Source of the DNA: Ceraceosorus guamensis
Lineage: Eukaryota > Basidiomycota > Exobasidiomycetes > Ceraceosorales > Ceraceosoraceae
Length of the DNA stretch: 64,000 nt
Reading direction: 5' to 3'
Assembly: GCF_003144195.1 (NCBI RefSeq)
Contig: NW_020290005.1
Span: 62,001 to 126,000, forward strand
The translations under genes were made by a program, and so were the position numbers. Positions 42,690 through 54,168 of the stretch are shown one piece after another. Position 1 is the first letter of the stretch; every line of letters starts with the position of its first letter. Below the pieces are notes generated by a model that saw nothing but the letters and a program-made list of their open reading frames with translations, was not told the DNA's origin and searched no databases.

Positions 42690-45653
42690 CTAGTCTGCAA
42701 AAGGACCCAGCAGTCTTACTGCATCGACGACGTCGAACATAGGATCGGTCATGCGTCTGCGAGCATCGTCGCCGCTTGCACCGCCTGCCGACGTTGAAAC
42801 TTGACGGTCTGCACCGCTGACAGTCGAAGAGCGTCTTGGAACATTGGAATCTTCGTCGCGCTTTTCATCTTGCCACGACGCCTGTTGAGCCGCAAAATGA
42901 CTCCCTTTGCTCCTTTTGGACCCAGGCCTTGTCGCGTGGTTCTCAACCACATCCGGTCGGTGAAACAAGCGATATGTGGAAGATGAGTCGACGACGTACT
43001 TGGCTCGCGGCGATTTTGAGCCGGCGCCAGAGCCGTAAAGCACTCGGCTGTCTGAGAGCTTCGAGGTTGCTGCTTGCCTCAGGGCATCGCTCATCAGCTC
43101 ATCATAGCCTTCCTCAGCAGGCAGCCTCGCGAGTCCGGCGTTGGTCCAGGCGATTCCCGAGTCGTCGTGGTCGTCATGCGACACATCCAAAGCGTCAGCA
43201 TTAAGTAGACGAGCAGCGGCGCCCTGCCCTAGAGTTTCCACAGAGACCTGAGGCGTCAATTGAAGCATGAACGCCAAATCGCGAAGGCGCAAGTTTGAAG
43301 GGTGAGCTACCGTCAAGGCGTTCTCAACAGACTTCGCACTTCCGCTCGATGTGTTGGAGTACTTGCGCACCATGTCGGCGCTTCCTAGGCGGTCTTCGTC
43401 TACTTCCATATCGTCGTCGTCTTCTGGCTCAGATCTGCCGTCAGCTGCATGAGACGTTGGCGCAGTGCTGACGAAGCTGACTGCGCTGTTGTCCGCAGCA
43501 CTGCTGGCGGCGAGAGCAGTAGACGCAGTGCGCGAGGAAAGGTTTGAAGGCATATTTCGCAGAGGCAGACGTGGCGAGGGCGGTGCCAGATAAGACCCGT
43601 AGGCCGATGGTGCGCGTGCAGTGTTTGAGCCGGCATTCGTATTTGACGTGGCTTTACGCCCATCTGAAGCTCCTCTTGCACTCTGTGCGCTTTGATGTGT
43701 TATGCTCGCAGCTTCTACACCGTCCTGTGCGTGAACCCTAGCCGTGGCTGCCGCTGGAGCGTGCCCAGAGGTGCGGATGCCTCCCGCTCGATCAGATCGC
43801 ACGGCCCCAATCAAACCGCTCGCGACATTTTGTAGATGGCCGTGTAGCGCTGTGAGTAGCAAAGCCGCAGCGCGGGGTGCTGCTCCCCCACCCACACCAG
43901 ATTTGACTGCAGCAAGAGTCATGGCGTCGTGCAGCGCTTTCATGTCGGGGAGTTCCTTGGCCTCTGTGCACAAGGGCGCCACGAGCGCTCGATTGACCGC
44001 CTGTTGTACCGCTAGAGGCACATCGCGTTTCACATCTGTCAGGGATTCCTCAACAACGTTGAAATAGTCTGAGTAACACAACACACTCACTTGCAGTCAG
44101 TGACCCTGTGTCGCGTGCTTCTGCCACAGCGATCTCGTCCTGCACTGCGTCTGCACGCCATTCCCGACCCCCGATTTGCGTGTCGGCTTCTCGCACTCTA
44201 CGCTTTTCTTCTCTCGTACGGCGACGCTCTTCCTCTTTGCGCTTTCGCTCCAGCATGTCCGCTCCGGCACCTGCCCAACCGAGGGCTGAAGAGACCGCAG
44301 GTCTGGCAGGAGGTTTTCCTGCAGACTTGAGACGCGCTCGATCTTTCTTGCTGAGACCTGCCACCATCGCGCGGAGTCGCTTACGAGGAACGGTAGAAAT
44401 TTCATCCTCTGATTCGTCGGACGTACTCAGATTGCGCGTAGCGCCATCGAGCGCGTGCATGCCTCCGCCATTGCGGGCGCCAGGTGCGTAAGAGCGCTTG
44501 GATGCCGACGGCAGCGGAACATCGGACGAGGCGTTGTAGAGTATGCCCATCAGCAAGCTGTTGTGCAGATCGACTGTGCATGGACCGTGGCAAAGTGTGA
44601 AGTTGTGTCAGCGCTGAGCCAGACACGACACTATCAAGCACCACCGTGCGGCATGTTCAACGGTCTATCCGCATGACTTGCATCCGGTCTCAGGACGCGT
44701 CGCGCGAAGGTCGCGGCACGTCCTAGCCTGACTCTGAACTCGAGTTCGACGAGTCTGGAGCGAGTCAAGCGAATCGTGTTGACACGACTCCTTTCGACTT
44801 TTTTCCCATCACCGCTTCGTCGATGGGGCGTGCCTGCTGGGCAAGTATAACACCTGCAACTTCGATGCGTTCAATTGGCAGCGCTCTAGGATCTACCGGC
44901 ATCATACCGCCTCCTACATGACTCGACTGTACCCAAGCACCTTTTTGCTCGTTCTTGCACACCAACTTTGGTCTGGGCTGTCGTCGAGGAAGCAGCTATC
45001 CCGAGCATCAAGTCGCCCGCCTCCTCTCATCCTCAGCAAGCCGGCGCTTCAGCCTCGAAACCCCGACGACAGTACACGAGGTGGAGGTGACGAGATTCGA
45101 CCCAGCCTTCGAGGACCGACGAGTCTCCCGAAGAGCGTTCATCCACAAGTCCGTTCCGCTGCGTTTCACAACCGACTTCCACTCATCCTGTGAAGTGAGG
45201 GCGACAGCACAGGCTCGCAGCAAGTTGGGACGTGCAGATGAAGCATCCGCGAGCTGCAGCTCCCAATTTCAGAGCGTCGTCCACAACCCCTCCACTCCGT
45301 GCCAGGCGCTGATCATCGGACCTTGGCTACTCACCTTGCTCGGACTGCAAACACCTCCTTGCGACATTTTCGAATTCATTACGATCGATCCTTCCCGAGA
45401 AGAAATCCAGCAGAGCGGCCCAGTACTGAGCACCGTGGGATCCGAGGGCTGCTGCCAGCTTTGCTTTGAGTGCTTGGGTGTCTACCCTTTGAGGTCGACG
45501 TGTGGGTGGCGCAGCATCCCTCGCCCCATCCCGCACTTGAGACCTTTCCGTGGCAAGATCCGGCCGCGAGGCCCTCTCGACTATGCCCTTGCTAGACCCG
45601 TACCGCACTTTGGATTCAGCGCTAGGACGAGGCTGCGGTTCGGACACCGACAT
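42690..45653 (-). CDS. HFI1: SAGA complex subunit Hfi1/Ada1 (TADA1)
   Basis: Three exons: 45653..45335, 44573..44091 and 44068..42690, giving 726 aa. The N-terminal helix pair is recognisable (KLAAALGSHGAQYWAALLDF... then FSGRIDRNEFENVARRCL) and continues across intron 1 into the Ada1 motif LHNSLLMGILYNAS. The SAGA-Tad1 core follows: ELPDMKALHDAMTLAAVKSG, then AAALLLTALHGHLQNV, and further on LRDLAFMLQLTP. Hfi1 is the structural histone-fold subunit that holds SAGA together (with Taf12) in the nucleus. Two introns are odd. Intron 1 is 761 nt, far longer than all others here. Intron 2 appears to be only 22 nt (44069..44090, GTGAGT...CAG); the same frame change could also come from a sequence error. 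Confidence 0.85.
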
Positions 45654-46444
45654 GGACGCGACGCCTCCTAGACGAAGGTCGTCGCGAGCTTTGCAGATGC
45701 TGGCCTGTATGCGAAGCAGACGAAGTCGAAACGGGTTGCAACGTCGCTATCCTACAGACCAATACTCGCTTGGCTGTGCGAGAAGCTGGCAGTGAACGAT
45801 TGTGCAGATATTTGCTTGGCTGTGCCGTCTCCGCGCCTCTGCTTCGTCGGATGGATGACTGGTTCGAGTGCTGGGCCAAAGGGGTGAAGGCAGAAGAGCA
45901 AAGGGAGTGCCGGAGCGAAACGTCGAAGACAGGAGCGGTGCGCTGGTGTCAGCTCGAGCGTAAAAGTGCAGTGGTGTTCTACCGAGTGAGTGTCAGGGTC
46001 ATGCTGCGAACGGTCGAGGGGCGGGCGCGCGTGGGTTTGAAGAGCAGCGAGGACTGGGCGATTGGGACTTTGATTGGCGCGCGAAGATGAGGTCGGGATG
46101 GATGGGCACGGGCATGGGTCACGTCCAAATTTACGCGGTGCGTTCACGGCCGGTGGCACATCAGAAGCGCCCAATCTTGAATGCGGCGCGTGCGTGCTTG
46201 ATGGATGGATTGGCCGCGCGTCGCTATACCGGCTGGCAGAATCACGTGAACGTCAAATCACTCAAGACTGCAGCACGCATGGGCGCTTCTGTCAAATTCA
46301 AAAGGCTTTGAAATCACGTTTGTCCCAGAGACCAACCTGCTTCCTACCCTCCTCAAGATCCATCAGCCACACCAAATTCCGCCCGCCATCTGTGCGGAAC
46401 TGCTTGACCGGTCTCTAACAAAAGTACTCTGCGCCGAGCGACCA
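45654..46444. promoter_or_regulatory. Divergent region, HFI1 / CYC3
   Basis: 791 bp between the two starts. One plus frame stays open from 45625 to 46090 (about 155 codons), but its first ATG comes late and I recognise no family. CACGTG at 46243..46248 is followed by TCACTCAAGACT. Regulatory role is inferred from position. Confidence 0.4.
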
Positions 46445-47489
46445 ATGTGGCCATTCAGAAGCGGAGGACAGACGGCGGATGGAGCTCCTGCTTCTACTTC
46501 TGCCTCGGCCCTTCGGAACGACAGCCCTGCGGGCCCACCTTACTCCTCTGCAGACGCATGTCCCGTGGACCATTCCGCTCGCGACGCTTGGCTCAAGCAA
46601 TCGCGAGGTGAAGGTAGCGGCAGTGCTGGCCCTGAAGCGGCTCGATCTCCTGCTCCCATCTCGCTGTCTGGCATGCTGAGCTCCTTGCTGCCAACGTCCA
46701 AAAGCTCTGCAACCGAGCGTAAAGAGACGCCATCGTTTCGTGCAGACGGGCACGACTCATCGTTGAGCGTCGAGCGCGTTGTGTCGTCCATACCACGTCT
46801 GATCAGCTCGGGAAGCTCGAGGCTTGAAGGGAGGAGCGATACTTCGGGACAAAATGCCTGCCCAGTGGCCCACGATGCTACAGCCAGTACCAGCAAGGGA
46901 AAGGACAGCCCAGGCCAATCCACCCAAGCAGAAGACGCCAATTGGGTCTATCCATCGCCCGCACAGTTCTTTGCGGCCATGGCTCGGAAGAACCAAAATC
47001 CAAATGCTTCGGACATGGACATCGTCGTGCCGATCCACAACGCCGTCAACGAAAGGGCGTGGAATGAGATTCTCAAGTGGGAGCAGGGCTGGGATCCCGC
47101 TTCCAAGGACAAGTGTGGAGGTCCAAAGCTGGTCACGTTCAAGGGCAAACCGGGAGAATTGACATGGAAGGCCTGGGCGAGAGGCTTAGCTGGGTGAGTG
47201 ACTTGAGAGCGACCTTTGTGCTCATATATTTCATATGCTCATCTCCGCAACGCTTCCCTTTCCCTTCCCTTTCCACGCACACACCAGCTACTCAGCACCC
47301 TTCGACAGGCACGACTGGGAGGTTGACAGATGTGGACATCGCGTTCGATACATCATCGACTTTTATTCAGGTCCCAGAGCCAAGGATGGTCGTGCGAGCC
47401 TGAGCTTCTTCCTAGACGTGAGACCTGCACCAGACACGCTTCACGGGTGGCTGATGAGAGGCCATCGAGCTTTGTTCAGGCCCGACTAG
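46445..47489 (+). CDS. CYC3: Cytochrome c heme lyase (holocytochrome-c synthase)
   Basis: Two exons, 46445..47193 and 47288..47489, give 316 aa. It joins heme covalently to apocytochrome c (or c1) in the mitochondrial intermembrane space. Two Cys-Pro-Val heme-regulatory motifs are visible at C39 (DACPVDH) and C139 (NACPVAH). The HCCS core follows: [46 protein letters not shown]-type block, [10 protein letters not shown], and across the splice [16 protein letters not shown] with the axial His, then RYIIDFYSG. The C-terminus [13 protein letters not shown] is intact. The N-terminal 170 residues are longer and more Ser-rich than in yeast. No cleavable presequence is expected, since HCCS enters via an internal signal. 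Whether it serves c, c1 or both cannot be told. Confidence 0.95.
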
Positions 47490-47767
47490 GCACTCGACCA
47501 ACATAGAAACGCAATGCGATATGCCTCTCCTCTTGACATGTTGACCGGTCGCGCAAACTTCACCAAATCTCTGGGAGTGATGCCATTGCGTTGTCTCTGA
47601 TGAAGAAAGATGCTGAATACTCTAGGGTGCGCTGATACATGACGTACGAATGAGAGTCACGACCAGGGCCCGCGTGAGAACATGTGGAGGAAAACATGAT
47701 AGGAGCGATGTACGATCCTTGATCGTCAACATCCCTCACATGGCCTGAGAAGGCCATCATTGACAAT

Positions 47768-50700
47768 TCACTGCGACTCGTTGACGTTGCGGCTCATGAC
47801 GCTGTGAAGGCCAGCAAGTCGACTAGAGCTCGATGAGCTCTGCATTGGCTTCCGCTCGCCGGCTATGGCGATGCTGCTCGTCGAATCATTTCTCTGCAGC
47901 CCCATCTTATTGTTACCAGTGCTTCTGGTCCCGAAACTCGTCACGGACGCCCGTCCTTCAGCTCCGCTGCCGCCTCTTCTCACGGAGTTCGAGTTGCGAG
48001 TAGCGCCCCAACTCGATTCTTCGCGCAAATCCTTGGCAATGCGAGCCTGTCTTGCTTTCTCTGCTTCAGTCTTGCTTCTGCCATTGCCCATCAGAAGCGC
48101 GACGGCACGGTCCTAAGAGAAGCCGACGCGCGCGATGGTTAAGCAAAGCGTCGAAACGCACAAGTAGCAAGCTGACCAGCGTTAGGACTCACGATCTGCG
48201 ATTCCTCGTCCAAGGCTTCTTGCGACTCAGCATCCACAGCGCGGGACCCAAAGGCCATGTGTCGCTGTCCAGCATCATTGCCCGCGCGGGGCCGTCCGGA
48301 TCGCGCCGCTTCCTTCCTCGCGGCCACGCGATCCCGTACACGAAGAGCGCTACGCGCCATGTCCATCTCATCATCGCTGGCGTCGCCATAGATGCTGCGA
48401 AGTCGACGCTCCATCTCCTTCTTGTGCTCATCCTCAGCGCGGCGCTTGGCTTGCAGCTCATCATCCTCTTCGTCGTCGATGAGTCCTGCTTTCTTGCGCT
48501 TGCGAGCTTCGCGAAGTCCGCGGGCGATCTCGAAGTAGGAAACCTTGCTCGATGGCGCCTCATCGTCAGAGTCTGCCTCGCGATCAGACATTTCCTGGTG
48601 TATGGAGGGCCTACCTGCACGTGTGCTAGACTCCGCTTCGCCGCCTTCGTCGCTGTCCGCCCCGCCGAGGAAGGCGTACTTCTCTGCGTCCTCGTCTGCC
48701 CCATGGGTGTCGGAGTAGCCTTTCACAAACGCTTGGGATTCCTCACGTTGAGCTGGAAGCATGTATGAAGAGCAGCTTGTGAGTCGGCGTAAGATGCTGA
48801 AGTGCACCAGCAACGAATTTGCTCACCTAAAAAGTCCATCTCGTCTTCGCCCTCCAAGCGACGTTTCTTCGCTATGAATGCTCGCGGATTGGCAGCTTTG
48901 CGCTGCAGATACTCTTCGTCCCAGTCCTCATCTAGCAAGTCCTCTAGACCACCCGCTTCGCCTCGACGGCGCTTTCGGCGGAGGTCTCCACGTGCAGCTT
49001 TTTCGGCAAGTGCCATGGCTGCAGCTTCGTCGACCTGCACATCTTCTTGGTAGCGCTCGCGAGCAAGTATATCCTTTTCAGCTTCGTCCACTTCGTTCTC
49101 ATTATTCACAAGCTCCACAAGGTCCTGCCCGTCGTCGTCTTCATCTTCATTCTCCCCGTCCGATTCAGAATCGTCCTCATCGAAGATACCGCCAAGTCCA
49201 CCGCCACCTCGACCGCGCTTACCGCCAACGTCTTCTTCTTCAGACTCTTCAGCTTCGCCTTCCACGAAATTGCTGGATCGCATCTTTGGCCTTTCGGGCA
49301 GCTTTTGCGCGTCGCGCATCAATGCGAAAGCATCGCGCGTGGCGGCAGGGGCAGCACGGATTGACAACTCCCCATCTGTGCCCGCCCTCTCTTCCACGCT
49401 ACCTGCGTCATTCTGCCGACCTTTTGTTGTGGACTGTTCTGCGCGGTTGTGGCGAGCTTCCTCGGCACCGTCATCGTGTGGTCCTAACGTCGAATCTTGA
49501 TTCTCCTCTTCTTGGCTGTCTGCAGCAGCTATGCGGAAGCGTTTGCGCCGCTGTGGCTGGAGCGACTGTTCAGGGCTACCACGAAGCGCCGGGCTCTCAG
49601 AGATCGTGCGCGAAGGCTTGAAGGGGGTCAAATCAGCAGTGTAATTGAAAGCCGGACTCGTGCTTTGACTTTGAGACTGGCTCTGCGTCTGCGTCTGACT
49701 GTCCATCGTGCCAGGCTTGGTCTGAGTGAAATATCCACGGCTATTGATGTACTGCTTTGGCGCCTCTTGTGCAGGACTTTCTGGCATAGCGCGGCTTCTT
49801 TCGACTTCACGCTCCATCTGACGAATCTCCGAATCTTCTCCTGGGGAGCCAAGAGAAGGCAAGAACGACGGTGACGGCTCGTAGTCTGCGTTTGCTTGTG
49901 CGCGTCGCAGAGCTGCGAATGCATCCACGCCAGCAGTTGCTGGCGGCGGCATAATCTCGGCATCAGCGCCCTTCATTTTGCGGGGGGGCCTTTGACTGTC
50001 TTCTTGTGAGCTTGTGAACCACTGAGAAAGACTATCGCTAGCCGGTACGTTAGCGGTGCTCGAAACTCGCCCAGTGCGTGCAAAGATGTCCAGGCTTTCG
50101 CCTCTCAAAGGCGCGTCATTTTGCGTCGGGGTGAAGAATTGGCCTAACACAGAGTTGTCGGACGGTATCTTGCTTTCCTTCTGCGCTTGAAGTGCTTGTG
50201 CTACACCTGTGAATTCCTTGCTTGCGAACGGAGATGATGTCCCTTCTTGCAAGTCTGCGCCGGGCGCTTGCGTCTCTTTGAAGAATTGCGAAAGACCTCC
50301 GCCATTTGAGACCTCTGGCGCGCCAACGACATCGCCGGTGGAGCTCGCTTCTTTGCTTGCGGTCACGTTGGAGAGAAGAGCAGCTGTGGGTTGGAAAAAT
50401 TGGCTGAGGCCAGTTTGCTTGTCGGGGGCGGAGGCAGGCGATTCCGAGTCGTCTGCTGGCGATGGACAGCCTGTCAGTGGGCTCAGACCGTTTGTGAAGC
50501 TGAGGTCCTTCAGTGGTGTCCTGACCAAGCTGCCGGAACGAGTGGCGTCCTCTTCATCATCCGAAAGTTGATGACGCGTTGTACGAGGCCGGCGATGACG
50601 GCCAGGAATGCGGGACACCTCATCCTCATTGTCGTCATCCTCCTCGGTGTCAACATCCTTGTGAGCATGAGTCTCCACCGAATGACTCTGGCTCTCGCTG

Positions 50701-53281
50701 GGCTGAGTGTTTTCTTTGTCGCTGTCGCTGTTTGCTCCACTCTCAGCGTCGGACCCCGACTCTTCCCGGCTTCCTGTTGCTCTCCAAGTCTCATCCTCGC
50801 TTCCACTGCCTAGAGCAAGAACGTCGTCCTCATCCAGGTTGTCGTTTCCGTTGCCTTCACCCTCATCCGCAACCTGATCCTCGACGTACTCTGCATCACT
50901 TTCATCCTCGTCACTGTCAGGAGACTCTGCCTGAGCTTCAGCACCACGACGCTGAGCGCGCAGAGCGTATGCGTCCATCATGCGCTGCACGCGAGCAGCG
51001 TCGTCTTGAGCGTCTTGACCAGTGGACGCATGCTCCTTCATCGGAGCGTCGCTCTGGTGACGTTTGGCTGAATGGGACTGCAGCTTGTGCCTGTGGCTGA
51101 TGTTTTGTAGAGCAACATGCTTCAGCATTGTCGCGTTGAGCTGCTCGCGGGTGACCGCAAGAGGGCCTGTGACCTTCTTTGACCGGGTCTGGGCAGCTGA
51201 AGGAGCCTCAGGCTCCTCAATGTCCACTGGCGGACCTTGAACGGCGGCTGACCGGCTTGCGCGCTCTCGAAGTGCTGGCGAGGGTCGGACCGGCTGTCCT
51301 TGGGCGATGGCCGAAGGTGGACCAAGGTTCTTGCCTGCCGCTCGAAGCTGAGCGTCAGTGATGCAATCGTCGGAAAATTCTGCGTCGCTGGATGCATCGT
51401 CCGCAAAGGTTACCAAAGGCCGACGTTCTGAGTCCTTCAACTCCGGTCGGCGGGGCGGGCTGCCCGAGCTGTTGTTGGCAGAGAGATGTGCAGCTCCAGC
51501 ACGAGTCGTGTGAGAGCTTTTGCGATGCAACTCCGAAGCAATTTGGCTTTTAGGGCCCAGAATTTCAAAATCAGGTTCGTCTTTGGCTTGCCGCAATGAC
51601 AAGGATCCCGTGGTCTTTGAGGCCGAGTCCAACTGCAAAGTTGAGGCTCGCATCGCTTTCTCCTTGATGGCACGTAGTCGCGCGGCATGCTCGCACTGCT
51701 GACGCGAAGCGCCGTCCCCGTCCACAGAGCGCATAGTGAGCACAGGCGAGACTCTGGCAACAAGTGATGGGCCAGCTGCGTGTTTGGCCAGTGCGCTTGC
51801 ACTGCCAATGGTATGTGCTGGATTCTCATTGCGCGATGCGACCTCAGAGTCTGTGGTTCGCGTGGGCGAGGTGGCTCTGGAGGTGGGCGGGGCACTGTTG
51901 AGAGGAGCAGGGCCTGTCATGTCAGCTTCAACTTGTGCACACGAAAGAGCGCATCCCTACACCCACATTGCCTTGCTGCCACCGATACTTTTGAGCAGAT
52001 CCAGTACGTTGTAAGTCTTGCGCTCGGGTTGGGCATTAGACTTGACTGCTTTGAGACGCTTGTTGCGCTCGATTTGCGCCGCCATACGATTCGTCTCTTC
52101 GATCTGCTGCTTGGTTAGTGGCTGCGAGGAAGCGAAGGATCATCGTTCGCTCATGAGCTGCGATAACGCCGACTACACAGGCGACGCCATCTCACCTTTG
52201 GGCGGTCCTTGTCCCTCTCCGTCGATCGCTTGCTGGCTGACTTGCCTTTCGATCTGCCAGCGTCTGCACGCCTCGACGTGCTTTTCTGTCTTTGGCCCTT
52301 GTCCTTGCGGTCTAGAGCATTGAGCAGCCCATCGAGAGCATCGTCTTCATCGTTGACATCCGAATCGGCGCTGTCGAAGCCAAGATCGCTCTCCACGTCT
52401 TGCGTGTCTTCGTTGAGCGCGGCATCATCTCCGCGCTTGGCTCGAACAGCCGCGGCCATCGAGGCCAACTTTTGCTTTCTCTGCTCTGCGACCTCTTTCT
52501 CCGTGCTTCTCATTACCGAGGGGAAAGGCGATGCAGCGGGGGAGACAGTGGAGCGTAACCGTTTGGCGGGACTCGGTGAGCGCTCGATGGATTCTGCATC
52601 GCTGTCTTCTACATCTTCACCGCTCGACCCATCGGATGCTCGGAACACTGGTGCTGACGACTTTGCGCCATTTCGAGCGCGCATACGACTTGCCAGACCG
52701 CCTCGAGCAGGTCGGATGCGACTTGCCGGCGAGTCGTCCGACGACCGCGTTTGAGTCTCGCGCCGCCCATCCTCGCGCGTATTGTACGACGATGAGGCGG
52801 GCAAGCTGGTCAGATCCGACGTTGTCGGCTGTGAAGAGTGGCCTGCGTAGTGGCCGGGAGCCTGAAGACCGCGTTGCTGCCGAAAGCGCTCCAGGAACGC
52901 ATCGTCATCCTCGGCCAACGTCTTTCCTGTCACATGCTGAGAGTCTTGCGAAGCAGAAAGAGGAGCTGACGCTTCTCGCGATGCCCGAATAGCTGCCTTG
53001 TCTGCCTCTTGGCTGCCCACTTGAGTCGTGCTCAAGAGAGATGCTTTGCTCTTGAGTGGGCTGCCGTCCAGTTCCGAGTCGGAGTCAGCTGCGGCGTAGC
53101 TGGTGTTGCGCGAATGTGACTCAGAGTCGTCACCTGTGTGAGCAGCTTTGGTAAACATGGGGCTGCTTTCCGAATGCCTCGACATGCTGGGGGATGAGAC
53201 GTCGGATGAGCGCTCCTCTGGACGAGCGCGGCCGTAGGTGGCTGGTGCTCGCGCTGCAGCGGACTCGACCGCTGTTGCCAT
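47768..53281 (-). CDS. MRC1: DNA replication checkpoint mediator Mrc1/Claspin
   Basis: Five exons: 53281..52196, 52121..51989, 51913..48827, 48752..48193 and 48112..47768, about 1736 aa. Exon 2 carries PLTKQQIEETNRMAAQIERN and TYNVLDLLKSI, an early Mrc1 motif. The exon 2 donor (GTATCG) is the least certain junction. The Mrc1-like domain lies near 48850-49330: KMRSSNFVEGEAEESEEED, DLVELVNNENEVDEAEKDIL and EDLLDEDWDEEYL. Acidic runs and SQ/TQ clusters (repeated SQ/TQ near 49670-49700) are substrates expected for Mec1/ATR. Four PIP-like LxQ(F/W)F motifs lie at 50001..50425. The protein travels with the replisome, couples polymerase epsilon to CMG and activates Rad53/Cds1. It shares an upstream region with the BRCT gene. 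Confidence 0.92.
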
Positions 53282-53348
53282 TTTGGTGCCGCGTGCTTCG
53301 GGGCGGATGCCCTTGGGTGAGCGCGCTTCAAGGGGGGTAGGGAGGGCA

Positions 53349-53418
<70 letters not shown>
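53349..53418 (+). repeat. Poly(G) tract, about 70 bases
   Basis: An uninterrupted run of G, 67 bp upstream of the MRC1 start codon; on the MRC1 sense strand it is poly(C). The exact length may be affected by sequencing or assembly, since such runs are hard to read. Confidence 0.85.
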
Positions 53419-53419
<1 letters not shown>

Positions 53420-53568
53420 TGTCTCTCTGAAAGCCTTGAAGGAAAGCGTGTGTCAGACTTTTGAAAAAGATGTTTGATACCACGTCGAGACGGAGGTATA
53501 TAGACGAAGCCTCCAAGGGATGATCGCCATATCCACCACATGCGCGCTATTCCAGAATCGCGGCCTCG

Positions 53569-53574
53569 ACGCGT
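53569..53574. promoter_or_regulatory. MluI cell-cycle box (ACGCGT)
   Basis: ACGCGT is the site bound by the MBF (Mbp1/Swi6) G1/S factor in fungi. It lies 288 bp upstream of the MRC1 start and 595 bp from the BRCT gene start. A single copy in GC-rich DNA could be chance; MRC1 orthologues being G1/S-expressed makes function plausible. Confidence 0.4.
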
Positions 53575-54168
53575 CAACGCATCACGCGCGTGAACTGCTT
53601 TCCTGACCCACCGCGGCGCGACAAATTGCATCCGCATACACGCACGCGCCCGCGCAAATTGCTTGCTGGGCGGGTGCGTGCTGGGCGTGAGTCTTGAGTT
53701 TGAGTCCAACACCGCACCTCGCGTGACCGAACACGTGCCCGGCGCGTCTTGGACTCTGAGAAGCAACACGAGGGCGCGCGTGTATGTTGCTGTTGCTGAT
53801 CGCGCGCTGTTATGCCTGCCAGGCATATACTCTGACTGCAGCCAGCGTGAGCGCCGCACAAGCCATGACGAAATCTGCTCAATTGTTCGCGCCTCGCCTT
53901 TCTGCTCATTCGTGATTGCCTGTGGTTATCCGTCTTGCTCCTGAACTTTTAGGCCTTCGAACCGCCGCATCATCGACATCGCCCGACGAGTCAAGGAGGC
54001 TGACTCGAGGCTGTAACCATCATTGCGACGCGGGGGCTTCAGTGTCGCGGATCCCGTTCAGAATCTGCAGAGGCCTCAGCATGCAAGCACGCATCTGAGG
54101 TGCCCAGAATTCGGCCCATCAATCCTTGGACATCCACGGAGCAGAACTCGGCAGGGACGGTCGCAAGC

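Larger units (their letters stand above)
53282..54168. promoter_or_regulatory. Bidirectional promoter region, MRC1 / BRCT gene
   Basis: 887 bp between divergent starts. It contains a 70-base G tract near MRC1 (53349..53418), an ACGCGT box (53569..53574) and TCTTGAGTTTGAGTCC near 53693. A 275-codon minus ORF across the tract reads as polyproline and is not a gene. Confidence 0.55.

Noticed and set aside
45674-45694. A 19-nt intron (GTC...TTTGCAG) joining two plus frames at 45650-45720
   Set aside because: The donor is not consensus and no known protein supports either side, unlike the HFI1 case.
48052-49621. Long plus-strand ORFs (up to 247 codons) opposite MRC1
   Set aside because: They mirror the Asp/Glu- and Ser-rich codons of MRC1 as Leu/Ser/Arg strings; the minus-strand Mrc1 motifs are decisive.
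53032-53859. 275-codon minus ORF containing polyproline
   Set aside because: It exists only because the G tract reads as proline in this frame. It overlaps MRC1 exon 1 in another frame and has no other protein character.
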